Shown here in pieces: positions 16,017-24,750 of a stretch of DNA of 38,669 bases. The stretch lies in NCBI RefSeq assembly GCF_013285555.1, contig NZ_JAAXLT010000185.1:1-38669 (forward strand), given 5' to 3'. A program made the position numbers and the translations under genes. The stretch is from Candidatus Cyanaurora vandensis (lineage in GTDB: Bacteria; Cyanobacteriota; Cyanobacteriia; Gloeobacterales; Anthocerotibacteraceae). The stretch's first letter is position 1. Each line of letters begins with the position of its first letter. Under the pieces are notes generated by a model that was not told the origin of the DNA, ran no database searches, and worked only from the letters and a program-made list of their open reading frames with translations.

Positions 16017-16622
16017 CTAACAACGTCCAACACTCCCTCCCCTGGCATCACTCGCCGTAGTCCCACCCACTAGACAATCCTGCCGTAACGCACCAAGATA
16101 GGTCGTGACGGTGATCCGGGCAACATTGGTCATCCCCGCTTCACGCAGAGCCAAGCTGAGCCGGGAATTCACCTCAAGGCCATTGCTGTCTGACATGGTG
16201 CCATTTTCATCAAAAGTAATCTGCAATATCTGCTCCCCATCCTCCCCAAAATTAGATTGGGCTGGCGTTCCAGGGCGGTCAGTGACGAAATAAACTCCAC
16301 CATCTAAGGTCTGCCAAGGTTGGTTGTTGCGGTCAGCGAGCGGGATCGCACTGTCGAAATAACGAAACCGGACTGGTGCCGTGGGGATACTACCCGCCGT
16401 CACCGTATCGAATTCCACTACGTAGGGAGAACTACGGGATTGGGCCAGTTGTTGAGCATTAACGAGGGCTGACATTACTTGCTCTGTTGCGGCGTTAAGG
16501 CGGTTACGTTGGATCTGGGGGACAAAAGCAAGGCTCGTGAGCGATGCCAGAACGCCCAAGATGACCACAGCCACCAAAAACTCAATCAGGGTAAAACCCA
16601 GCGTGGTTCGGAATCGTCTCAC
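16017..16622 (-). CDS. GspH/FimT-type pseudopilin
   Basis: A minor pseudopilin for a type IV pilus or type II secretion-like machine. After the short basic leader MRRFRTTLG comes FTLIEFLVAVVILGVLASL, the classical prepilin cleavage site and helix with Glu5. The region after it (QIQRNRLNAATEQVMSALVNAQQLAQSRSS) matches the GspH/FimT helix, where relatives have NDL-x-xAL-x-xAR-x-EA-x-xR. The rest is a beta-rich domain, with two late cysteines. Start is GTG at 16622 with only a weak ribosome site. It is the first gene of a minus-strand pair with the HpsC-like pseudopilin; its promoter lies in the 207-base divergent gap (16623-16829). Confidence 0.85.
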   Translation of the reverse strand: MRRFRTTLGFTLIEFLVAVVILGVLASLTSLAFVPQIQRNRLNAATEQVMSALVNAQQLAQSRSSPYVVEFDTVTAGSIPTAPVRFRYFDSAIPLADRNNQPWQTLDGGVYFVTDRPGTPAQSNFGEDGEQILQITFDENGTMSDSNGLEVNSRLSLALREAGMTNVARITVTTYLGALRQDCLVGGTTASDARGGSVGRC

Positions 16623-16829
16623 CTTCGTTGCCCCGCCCTTTACCAGTGCCCATAGTATATCGGTTGTTTTTGCAAACTAACCCTAGGATTCCCGTGAACC
16701 TTGAGTGAATTTAGGTTTAAAGAGTTACGCATTTTCCTGGGGGTGAATTTTGAACTTAGACCGAGTAATCTGGCATTGACGGAACCTCAGCTTTAGCTCT
16801 TTGATTACAACATCAAGGGGGGAGACAAA

Positions 16830-19427
16830 GTGATTGCGACAAAATTGGCACGTAGACGGCAGGGAGTAGCCCTCATCACCGTCATTCTGTTGGGGCTAGC
16901 CCTGACGGTTTTAGTTCTGGGTCTGATTGTGCGTACCCAGGGCGACAAATCCCTAATCCAGCGTGGTCGTGAAACCATTGCGGTCCAGACAATTGTGGAG
17001 GGAGCCGTGGGCCGTGCTCGGGCACGGATTGCCGCTGCTTTCAAGAGACCACAAGCTGAGCAAAACTTTCGGGCCTCTCAAGCAGACCTAGACCTCCATG
17101 GAGTTGCTTTTGATGACGATATAGCGTTGTTGACAACCCCTGGGGGCGTTCCCATCTACGAATTTACAGTAGATCATGACAATGACTCAGCCGATGGTGC
17201 TGACGCAACCGATACACCCCGCCGCATCGTCCGCTACACTTTACGCTTAGAAAAAACCGACTATCCCAACCATCCTGCTAATAGCTTGCTACTGCCTCCT
17301 ACCTCGGCTCCTACCTCGGAGGTTTCAACTTTTGGTAAGCCCCTAGCCTGTTTTTCTAGTGGCGTACTGGCCCAGACGGACTATCAATCGGATTGGTGTT
17401 CAAACAATGGGCCGACGGCTGGCGGCGTGATTGCGAATTTAGCGTTAACTCAATATTATGTGGTGACGGCGGTTTTAGTGGATGAACCGGGTCGTCCTTG
17501 GGCGGGGCTACAAACACGGATCAAAGTATCACGCAACTCTAATTTCCGTGGAAAATTTGCTGTCTACCGCGATAATCTTGAAATCTTTCCCGGCGGTGGG
17601 TTTACCATCCGGGGCGGGATTCAGAGTAACGCTAATCTCTTCATCGGTAATGGAGTCAACCTGAAACACCTGCGCGATGTAAGCGATCCTAACTTTGATT
17701 CCACCGATTCTAACGTGAATACCGTGGGCCAAATTTACCGTCACCGTCTCCACAATAACAATACCGAGAGCGATGTCAATATAGACGTGCAAGTAGGCGA
17801 TACCCTCCAGACTCGTTCTCTGACCCCCAATAATGATTCCTTGAAGGTAGGTGCAAGCCTCAGTAATTACAACGTTGGCTTCCTCAATGATTACGATGCC
17901 AATGGCGATGGTATCCTGACAGACCCCGGCGACCGTGACGTGAATGGGGATGGCCTCTATCAATATGGCGAGACTTTCAAGGGGGCTGGTGGGGCGGCTG
18001 GGGCCAACGAATGGGTCGTAGACACCGATTCAGTCCAGAGCTATACCGGCCCTAATGGGACTACGCAGACCGCCACGGGTTGGGATGAGATTGCCAAGGA
18101 GTATTTTGGCGGACGGCTCAATACCAACGCTGAGGCTTACAATGTCCCCGGTGCTGACAAACTAGATCCCAACAATCCTGAAAATACCAGCATCAATTCA
18201 GCCAATGTGAATGGCCTGCGCGTAGAAACCATGACGGGGACCTCAGTTGCGACGCTCCCCGCCAATACCAGTAATCTCAGTAATGGCGAGACCGTGATTT
18301 GGCGCGATGGGGAGGCTATCGCCGTCATCAGTGCCGATGGGTTAACGGAATGGGCTGCTGTTAACACAGACCTAAGCACTAAACAATCCAACAAGGTCGT
18401 CAAACAGATAACCCCAAGGGGGAGCAGGGCGACTGGCGAAAACTGTAACACCAACCCGCCGTCCACCCTCAGCTTTAGCCCTGTCGACACTGCCTCTATA
18501 GCGAATGCCGGTGAACGCAAATTTCCCAAGTGTACGTTTTATAACAGCAGTTTCCGGGATGGGCGGGAGAGTGCTAACAGTGGGCCAGGAAGTATCACTG
18601 TGACCAATATTAACGTCGGTAATCTGAGCCGCAGTGGTCTAGCTCCTGCCAGCGGTCTAATCTACGCCACTCGCTTTGATGCTGTTGCCGGTAATGGGTC
18701 CACCAAAGTCCCGAATGGTATCCGCATCCAGAATGCCAGCGTTCTACCCAAAGAAGCGATTGTGAATGATGCCCTCAGCGGGACTACCTGTACTAAGAAT
18801 CCCGCCTTGAAATGCATCACCCCGACCAATTTCAACTTGACCACCAATGACCCGCTTTATGTCCAAGGTACTTTCAACACAAAGACAAGCGGGGGGAGTA
18901 ACTGGATACCGGCTTCCTTGACCTCTGATGCCATTACTGTCCTCTCGAATAACTGGCGGGATGCTGACAATCAGACGGGCAATAATAACTTTGCTACCTT
19001 CACGGAGATCAATGCCGTCATCGTCTCCGGGATTGTTGCTTCTAAGGGTAGTAACTATAGTGGCGGGCTGGAGAATTTCTTCCGGCTTCTGGAGAACTGG
19101 AGCGGCTCCAACCCAAGCTGTCGCACGGCCTCACCGGGGGGGAAGAAATGCACATTACAGTTCAAAGGAACGATTATTCAACAGTGGACCAGCCGTTTTG
19201 CCACGGGCCGTTGGGGTAGTGGGTACTACTCTGTACCCGAACTCCGCGATTGGGGTTATGACCTAGACCTACTCCCGCAACCCGATGATATTTTCAGTGC
19301 CGGACTTGGTGGGGTCAGCGTGACTACAGTGGGCGGACCGGATGGCGTGTTTCAGAAGACCTTAACTCAGGCACAGATGACAGGCATTAGTACCTTGGAC
19401 CGCATTCCCCTAACCGAGGAGCCCTAA
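16830..19427 (+). CDS. Large PilX/HpsA-like pilus-associated protein with EF-hand-like loops
   Basis: An 865-residue exported protein. The N-terminus (ATKLARRRQG, then VALITVILLGLALTVLVLGL) is a prepilin-like leader and helix lacking Glu5, as in PilX and HpsA proteins. The remainder is beta-rich, low in Lys, with many Asn/Gly/Thr. At 356-381 there are two calcium-loop motifs: DANGDGILTDPGD, and DVNGDGLYQYGE, the latter a perfect 12-residue EF-hand pattern (Asp370, Asn372, Asp374, Gly375, Glu381). A further acidic run, DHDNDSADGADATD, is near 115. Several Cys are spread over the chain. Start GTG 16830 has GGGGGGAG just upstream. It overlaps the next pseudopilin by one base (TAATG) and faces the two minus-strand pseudopilins. 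The HpsA name is inference by context and N-terminus. Confidence 0.75.
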   Translation: MIATKLARRRQGVALITVILLGLALTVLVLGLIVRTQGDKSLIQRGRETIAVQTIVEGAVGRARARIAAAFKRPQAEQNFRASQADLDLHGVAFDDDIALLTTPGGVPIYEFTVDHDNDSADGADATDTPRRIVRYTLRLEKTDYPNHPANSLLLPPTSAPTSEVSTFGKPLACFSSGVLAQTDYQSDWCSNNGPTAGGVIANLALTQYYVVTAVLVDEPGRPWAGLQTRIKVSRNSNFRGKFAVYRDNLEIFPGGGFTIRGGIQSNANLFIGNGVNLKHLRDVSDPNFDSTDSNVNTVGQIYRHRLHNNNTESDVNIDVQVGDTLQTRSLTPNNDSLKVGASLSNYNVGFLNDYDANGDGILTDPGDRDVNGDGLYQYGETFKGAGGAAGANEWVVDTDSVQSYTGPNGTTQTATGWDEIAKEYFGGRLNTNAEAYNVPGADKLDPNNPENTSINSANVNGLRVETMTGTSVATLPANTSNLSNGETVIWRDGEAIAVISADGLTEWAAVNTDLSTKQSNKVVKQITPRGSRATGENCNTNPPSTLSFSPVDTASIANAGERKFPKCTFYNSSFRDGRESANSGPGSITVTNINVGNLSRSGLAPASGLIYATRFDAVAGNGSTKVPNGIRIQNASVLPKEAIVNDALSGTTCTKNPALKCITPTNFNLTTNDPLYVQGTFNTKTSGGSNWIPASLTSDAITVLSNNWRDADNQTGNNNFATFTEINAVIVSGIVASKGSNYSGGLENFFRLLENWSGSNPSCRTASPGGKKCTLQFKGTIIQQWTSRFATGRWGSGYYSVPELRDWGYDLDLLPQPDDIFSAGLGGVSVTTVGGPDGVFQKTLTQAQMTGISTLDRIPLTEEP

Positions 19428-20080
19428 TGAAAACTCGCCAGCGTCAGGGTGCTGCGTTGATTGAAGTGCTGGTAGCCTTGGTAATTCTGACTATACTCCT
19501 GGTGGCCCTACTGCCTGGTTTGACCGGTTCAGCAGTCCTCCTCCAACAAAATTCCCAGGTAAATCTCGCGGCCCAAGTCGCTAAGGAACAACTGGAAAAA
19601 ATCCGTGCCCTCTACATTCCCGTGGACGGGCTACGTTCCCCCCGGAGTAATGTGCTGGGTACAGGGACTTTTTATTGCACCTTAGGCGAACAGTTCGAGG
19701 ACGCGCTCAATCTCTGTCCCACTACCTTGACTGGTGCTGAGACACTTTTTGGTGCCAATGCTACTGTTTATCGCGTCCGTTCCGTGGTCACGGATGGTCC
19801 CGTGGGTTGCTGGTTTCAGGAGGCTAGTGTCTCTGATACGGCAAAGGATAACCTGGGTACACCCTTAGTTTGTTACGAAACCCCGGCTGCTGCTGCTACC
19901 GCTGGGGTTTTCCCGAGCTATCGCTCTTCCAAGCAGGTCACAGTTTGGGTCTATATGGAGGACACGCCAACTGCTAATGACAATAACCCCCAAGTCTCTT
20001 CAGTCCAAGCTAGTAGTGGTCAAGCAGGCGCAGAAACCTTGCGCTCTGGTCCACTTGTAATTCTCTCAACTACATTTTGA
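19427..20080 (+). CDS. Pseudopilin, PilV/HpsB type
   Basis: A minor pseudopilin: leader MKTRQRQG, then AALIEVLVALVILTILLVAL with Glu5 and the usual continuous helix. The PilV-like start of the globular domain (VNLAAQVAKEQLEKIRAL) follows. The mature part has four to five cysteines (FYCTLGEQ, NLCPT, GCWFQ, LVCYE) that could form disulfides. ATG overlaps the stop of the preceding gene by one base, so translation is likely coupled. A strong terminator 9 bases after the stop ends the two-gene operon. With the minus-strand pair this gives all four minor-pilin classes in one locus. Confidence 0.87.
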   Translation: MKTRQRQGAALIEVLVALVILTILLVALLPGLTGSAVLLQQNSQVNLAAQVAKEQLEKIRALYIPVDGLRSPRSNVLGTGTFYCTLGEQFEDALNLCPTTLTGAETLFGANATVYRVRSVVTDGPVGCWFQEASVSDTAKDNLGTPLVCYETPAAAATAGVFPSYRSSKQVTVWVYMEDTPTANDNNPQVSSVQASSGQAGAETLRSGPLVILSTTF

Positions 20081-20088
20081 ACTCATGC

Positions 20089-20116
20089 AAAAAGGGCACG
20101 CTTAGGTGCCCTTTTT
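20089..20116 (+). terminator. Rho-independent terminator after the pseudopilin operon
   Basis: AAAAAGGGCAC (20089-20099) and GTGCCCTTTTT (20106-20116) form an 11-bp stem with a six-base loop. The A-run before and T-run after allow function in both directions, so it may also end the small minus-strand gene at 20137. Confidence 0.92.
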
Positions 20117-20136
20117 AGTAATTGTGGTAGGACTAC

Positions 20137-20253
20137 TTAACCGCCGAAGCCTGCGGCAATGATAATAAGGCCTGCCGCCGCTGCTGCAAAAGTGAGGAAC
20201 AGACCAGCATTAGGACTGCCCATCCAAGAGTAGCTTTTGTCTTGATTCTTCAT
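20137..20253 (-). CDS. Unrecognised 38-residue single-helix membrane protein
   Basis: A short gene with ATG 20253, stop TAA 20137-20139 and a ribosome-site-like TAGGTGG upstream. The N-terminus is polar (MKNQDKSYSWMGSPNAG) and is followed by one membrane helix rich in Ala, Leu and Ile (LFLTFAAAAAGLIIIAAGFG). The size and build are like small subunits of photosystems or the b6f complex, but it matches none that I can recall (PetL, PetN, PsbX, Psb30, PsaM, PsaX were compared by memory). It faces the pseudopilin operon tail to tail with the symmetric terminator between them, which fits a separate transcription unit. Good coding signals for such a small frame, yet function unknown. Confidence 0.65.
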   Translation of the reverse strand: MKNQDKSYSWMGSPNAGLFLTFAAAAAGLIIIAAGFGG

Positions 20254-20425
20254 GATCCACCTACAAACGTTGACTTAATAGTAATGATAGGCTGTAATTT
20301 GTGTAAAATGTTTGATTTTCTTAATATTTGGGCCATTCTCATACTTTCTGTGATAGTTCAATCTTTGGGGAGAGTACGGGATAACAAACGTGCTCTTACA
20401 GTACTAAGGGTGACTTGAGCAGATT

Positions 20426-20677
20426 GTGGTTGCCCATACTCCCCTGCAAGGACTGGATTTAGTTGATTGTGCACGAGCCAATGCGACCCTCGGCGTAGCT
20501 ACGGCCTGCGAACGCTGTGGTTATGGCACTGATGCTCCCAAATTCTTGACCAACCTCAGGACGGCCTGTGCCCAGATTGGGGTCACTATCGCGGGCCTCA
20601 GTGACCTCGACCCCGCAACCTCCCACAAAATTCCCGAAGGGGTTGAGATTGCCCCAGAAAGCCCCGGTGTTCTTTAG
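20426..20677 (+). CDS. Hypothetical protein of 83 residues
   Basis: No family is recognised. The start is GTG 20426 with a weak ribosome site. The sequence is soluble, with a Cys pair in ATACERCGYGTD and another Cys in RTACAQIGV, which might bind metal or form a disulfide. It lies 11 bases before a cupin gene, whose ribosome site (TAGGAGAAG) overlaps this gene's stop region, so the two are probably one operon. The upstream 170 bases are AT-rich and may hold its promoter and that of the 38-residue gene. Confidence 0.55.
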   Translation: MVAHTPLQGLDLVDCARANATLGVATACERCGYGTDAPKFLTNLRTACAQIGVTIAGLSDLDPATSHKIPEGVEIAPESPGVL

Positions 20678-20688
20678 GAGAAGCCATA

Positions 20689-21021
20689 ATGACCATTGCC
20701 AAAATTAGTCAAGACCAAGCACCCCAAGGCCAGAATGGTCAACGGTATCTAGCTGCTGGTGTCCAAGTTGCCCTGCGCCTCTGGGAAAACGAACTACCAG
20801 GGGATGACAAACCCGCCACCAGCCGTGATTACGAGACTGTGGGGTATGTTTTGTCAGGACAGGCCGAACTCCATCTCGACGGTCAACAAGTCCTCCTGAA
20901 GCCCGGCGACGCCTGGCTGGTCCCCGCCCATGCCCAGCACCAATACCGAATCTTGGCCCCCTTCACGGCGGTTGAGGCCACCAGCCCCCCTGCCCAGTAC
21001 CAAGGGCGGGACCTCAGTTGA
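20689..21021 (+). CDS. Cupin-domain protein
   Basis: A 110-residue single cupin barrel. The first cupin motif is recognisable but degenerate (ETVGYVLSGQAELHLDGQ), as is the second (PGDAWLVPAHAQHQYRIL). Of the usual metal ligands only some His remain (His in AELHLD, His in AHAQHQY), so metal binding is possible but not certain. Start ATG 20689 has AGGAG upstream at good spacing. Small stand-alone cupins may be enzymes or ligand-binding proteins; the function is open. It comes 85 bases before the ado gene, in the same direction, with a TATACT (21066-21071) between them that could be ado's own -10 box. Confidence 0.82.
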   Translation: MTIAKISQDQAPQGQNGQRYLAAGVQVALRLWENELPGDDKPATSRDYETVGYVLSGQAELHLDGQQVLLKPGDAWLVPAHAQHQYRILAPFTAVEATSPPAQYQGRDLS

Positions 21022-21106
21022 ACCGTTCACGCAGCATTGATGATGGTAGCCGAGCTAATCCCCCCTATACTTGTAAGGTTGAAAGCCGCAAGAAAGGAAC
21101 CCCGGG

Positions 21107-21787
21107 ATGGAGGCTTGCTTAGATTACCAAAGCGCAGTTTACAAAGATGCCTACAGCCGCATTAACGCGCTGGTGATTGAGGGTGAGGCACAGGCTGTTC
21201 ACAACTATGAGCAATTGGCTGAGCTGATCCCAGCGGAAGCTGAGACCCTCCGCAAGCTCGCCGCCATGGAGAATCGTCACCGCGCTGGTTTCACGGCCTG
21301 TGGTCGGAACCTCCAGGTTGAGCCGGACATGGCCTTTGCTAAACGGTTCTTCCAGTCCCTCGAAGATAATTTCCGGGTAGCAGCGGATACCGGGGACCTT
21401 GCGGCCTGCTTGGTGATTCAATCCCTCATTATTGAGTGTTTCGCCATTGCGGCTTACAACATCTATATCCCAGTGGCTGACGAGTTCGCCCGCCGCATCA
21501 CTGAGAATGTGGTTAAGGACGAATATTTACACCTGAACTTCGGTCAAGAATACCTCCAGCGTAATTTTGACCAGATTAAAGCCGGGGTAGAGCGTGCCAA
21601 CGCCGTCAATTTACCCTTGGTCTGGCAGATGCTCAATGGGGTTACTGAGGATGCACAGGTTCTCGGGATGGAGCGCGAGGCTTTAGTTGAAGACTTCATG
21701 ATTGGCTATGGGGGTGCCTTGGGTGAGATTGGCTTTAGCACCCGCGAGGTGATGAAGATGTCCTCCCACGGCCTGCGGGGTGTTTGA
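21107..21787 (+). CDS. ado: Aldehyde-deformylating oxygenase (alkane synthesis)
   Basis: Converts fatty aldehydes to alkanes (one carbon shorter) plus formate, using O2 and reductant; a soluble ferritin-like di-iron enzyme special to cyanobacteria. All six iron ligands are in place with the family's spacing: Glu27, Glu55/His58 (ENRH), Glu110 ([12 protein letters not shown]) and Glu139/His142 (EYLH). At 226 residues it is about five shorter than typical. Start ATG 21107 is preceded by AGAAAGGA. The acyl-ACP reductase gene follows after six bases, so the two form the classical alkane pair and are very likely co-translated. Products in cyanobacteria are mostly C15-C17 alkanes. Confidence 0.97.
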   Translation: MEACLDYQSAVYKDAYSRINALVIEGEAQAVHNYEQLAELIPAEAETLRKLAAMENRHRAGFTACGRNLQVEPDMAFAKRFFQSLEDNFRVAADTGDLAACLVIQSLIIECFAIAAYNIYIPVADEFARRITENVVKDEYLHLNFGQEYLQRNFDQIKAGVERANAVNLPLVWQMLNGVTEDAQVLGMEREALVEDFMIGYGGALGEIGFSTREVMKMSSHGLRGV

Positions 21788-21793
21788 GGTGGC

Positions 21794-22819
21794 ATGTTCG
21801 GTTTAATTGGACATCTAACGGATCTAGCCCATGCCCAGGAAGTGGCCCACGACTTAGGGTATGACGAATACGCAAGTCAGGGGCTGGAATTTTGGTGTAT
21901 GGCTCCGCCCCAAGCGGTAGATGAGATTTCCATTACCAGCATCACCGGTCAAGTGATTCACGGTACTTATATCGAGTCTTGCTTCCTGCCGGAGATGTTG
22001 AGCGGGGGAAAGTTTAAGACCGCAAGCCGCAAGATCCTCAACGCCATGGCCCATGCCCAGAAACAATGCTTAGATATCACGGCTCTAGGCGGGTTTGCCT
22101 CAATTATTTTTGAGAACTTTAATCTCGAAAAAATGACCCAGGTGCGTGATATTACCCTGGATCTTGACCGTTTTACCACCGGGAACACCCACACTGCCTA
22201 CGTCATCTGTGAACAGGCCCGCCGGGGTGCCTCAGCTCTGGGGATGGATCTGGCTCGGTCTCAAGTTGCGGTGATTGGGGCGACCGGGGATATTGGCAGT
22301 GCAGTCTGTCGCTGGCTTTCCCAACGGGCAGGGGTGGAAAAATTGCTGTTAGTCGCCCGCAATCAAGAGCGTCTGACCAACTTACAGACCCAATTGGGTT
22401 ACGGTACCTTGATGACTCTAGAGCAGGCCCTACCGGTGGCGGATGTCATCATCTGGGTGGCGGCCTTGGGACAGGCGATGCAGGTAGACCCCGGCATTCT
22501 CAAAACCCCCTGTTTGATTATTGATGGTGGCTACCCCAAAAATCTCCAGGCTGCAATCCAACGGGAGGGGATTTATGTCTTAGAAGGCGGGATCGTTGAA
22601 CACGCTCTTGACATCAACTGGAAAATCAAGAACTTCTTTCGGATTGCTAACCCAACGCGACGCTTATTTGCCTGTTTTGCCGAATCCATGTTGCTAGAGT
22701 TTGAAGGTCTGCACACCAGCTACTCCTGGGGCCGTAACCAAATCACTCCTGAGCGCATGGATGAGATTGGTTCACTTTCGCGTAAACACGGCTTCCAGCC
22801 CTTGGGGATCAGCTCCTAG
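21794..22819 (+). CDS. aar: Long-chain acyl-ACP reductase (alkane synthesis)
   Basis: Reduces acyl-ACP with NADPH to the fatty aldehyde, the substrate of the oxygenase encoded just upstream. The 341-residue length is normal. The Rossmann motif [14 protein letters not shown] lies at about residues 156-169, and the catalytic Cys is expected in [13 protein letters not shown] near the C-terminus. The N-terminal block [15 protein letters not shown] and [13 protein letters not shown] are also typical. The start ATG 21794 is six bases after ado. No clear terminator follows; the next gene begins 95 bases on. Confidence 0.97.
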   Translation: MFGLIGHLTDLAHAQEVAHDLGYDEYASQGLEFWCMAPPQAVDEISITSITGQVIHGTYIESCFLPEMLSGGKFKTASRKILNAMAHAQKQCLDITALGGFASIIFENFNLEKMTQVRDITLDLDRFTTGNTHTAYVICEQARRGASALGMDLARSQVAVIGATGDIGSAVCRWLSQRAGVEKLLLVARNQERLTNLQTQLGYGTLMTLEQALPVADVIIWVAALGQAMQVDPGILKTPCLIIDGGYPKNLQAAIQREGIYVLEGGIVEHALDINWKIKNFFRIANPTRRLFACFAESMLLEFEGLHTSYSWGRNQITPERMDEIGSLSRKHGFQPLGISS

Positions 22820-22914
22820 ACCAGCAGCGGCGGAAGCATCAAGTTTCGATAAAGTTTTAATTCTTGTCTGAATGCGCTGTTTAATTAAAGGCAACTCCTT
22901 CCTGTTGATGAAAC

Positions 22915-24744
22915 ATGTTCTTACTCCCCTCGCTTAGCCCAGTCCCGCCCCCCGAGTGGGAAGATTTTTTCACTATTGTTACAAAAATTCGGGAATCTTG
23001 AAATCTCCCCACAATTTTTCAGACCGCTGTTACTGAGACCCGGCAGCTACTCCATGCTGACCGGGTCTTGATCTATCAATTTAATGAGGAATACCTAGGC
23101 ACGGTGGTGGCGGAGTCGGTAGGGCTAGCTTGGACTGCGGCTCTAGGAGCCAAGATTATCGACACTTGCTTCCAAAAAAGTCGGGGTTCCCAATACAGCA
23201 ACGGCTACATTACACCCATTAACAATATTTATCAGGCGGGCTTGACGGCTTGTCACCTTGAGCTTCTAGAACGGTTTGAGGTCTGCGCTAACCTTGTAGT
23301 TCCTATCTTTCGCGATCAACGGGTCTGGGGCCTCTTAATTACCCACCAATGCGCTGGACCGCGCATTTGGACTGAGGCTGAGGTAAATCGACTCTATCAG
23401 ATTGCGACCCAACTCACTATTGCCATTCAACAGAGTGAAACGGTTTCCTTGCTCAAGGAACGGCAGGCACGAGAGGAGCGAGACCGTCTACTGATGGTGG
23501 TCAACAAGATCCGTCAGGTATTGGATCTTGAACAGGTCCTCAAAACGACAGTGGTTGAAGTCCATAAACTCCTCCAAGCTGAACGCGTTGCCATTTACCA
23601 ATTCCAGAAGGACTGGAGCGGCGCATTTGTCGCTGAATCCGTGGCTCCCGGCTGGTTATCATGGCTGGGTCAAGACAATTTACCGTTGAATCGGAATATT
23701 GAGCAGTGTAGTGCGCGGATTCTGGGCCGGGGTTGGGCTGACACCTATCTTCAGTCCACAGGCGGTGGACCTTTTCAGCAAGAGAGTTTCCGGGTCGCTG
23801 AAGATATTTACACTATGGATTTCGCGCCCTGTCATATCGAGATGCTAGAACAGTTCCAAGTCCGTGCTTATCTTATTGTCGCCATTATCAAGAACCAAAA
23901 ACTGTGGGGACTGTTGGCGGTCTATCAATGTTCAGGTCCACGGGTATGGGAGGAAGCAGAAATTAACCTAACTTATCAGGTTGCTACCCAATTGACCGTG
24001 GCCCTACAACAGGCAGAGTTGTACCAAGCAAGCCAAGCCCAAGTCGTTGAACTCGAACGGTTAGCCCGCCTTAAGGACGATTTTATAAGCACCGTCTCCC
24101 ACGAGCTCCGCACGCCCGTCTCCAATATGAAATTGGCTATTCATATGCTCAAGCAGGCCAAGAGTGAAGCCCGCCGCCAAAGTTATGTCCAGATTCTAGA
24201 GGGGGAGTGCGACCGTGAAATTGCGCTCATCCAAGACCTTTTGGATTTGCAACGCTTGGATACTTACGCCCATCCCCTAGCCCTCAACAGCCTAGACCTT
24301 ACCCCTTGGCTTGAGCAGCTCGCCGCACCGTTTCAAGAACGGGTCCAGGAACACCAACAGCAGCTCATGCTCAAGCTAGCCAGCAACCTCCCGCAGCTAT
24401 GTACGGAGGTGCAGAGCCTAGAGCGTGTCCTCGTCGAACTATTGAATAATGCCTGTAAATATACCCCAGCCAGACAGAGTATCACGTTAGAAGTCGGGCT
24501 AGAAGAGACGCACCTGATTTTTGCAATTACCAATACTGGGGTTGAGATCCCGGCTGCCGAGTTAGCGCGGGTCTTTGATAAATTCTATCGCATTCCCAAT
24601 AACGATCCCTGGCGACAACCAGGGACCGGCTTAGGCTTGGCTTTGGTGCGACAACTCACCTTACGTCTAGGCGGTCAAGTCCAGGCGGAGAGCACGGATA
24701 ACCAGACGACCTTCCGGGTCCGGCTCCCCTCCAATCAGCTATAG
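22915..24744 (+). pseudogene. Cyanobacteriochrome-type sensor histidine kinase with in-frame TGA
   Basis: A light-sensor-like kinase with two bilin-type GAF domains and a kinase core. The frame from ATG 22915 (MFLLPSLSPVPPPEWEDFF, TIVTKIRES) meets TGA at 22999-23001 and continues in the same frame (NLPTIFQTAVTETRQLLHAD) without further stop to 24744, 609 codons in all. GAF1 has the DXCF motif (DTCF, Cys85) and the canonical bilin Cys113-His114 (TACHLELL). GAF2 has Cys306-His307 (APCHIEML) but no DXCF. HisKA has His396 (VSHELRTPVSN), and the ATPase domain has NNACKYTP and GTGLGLALV. The stop cuts ahead of GAF1, and the next possible start (TTG 23068) is inside GAF1 and lacks a ribosome site. 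Probably inactive unless read through or mis-sequenced. Confidence 0.85.
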
Positions 24745-24750
24745 CTCGCG

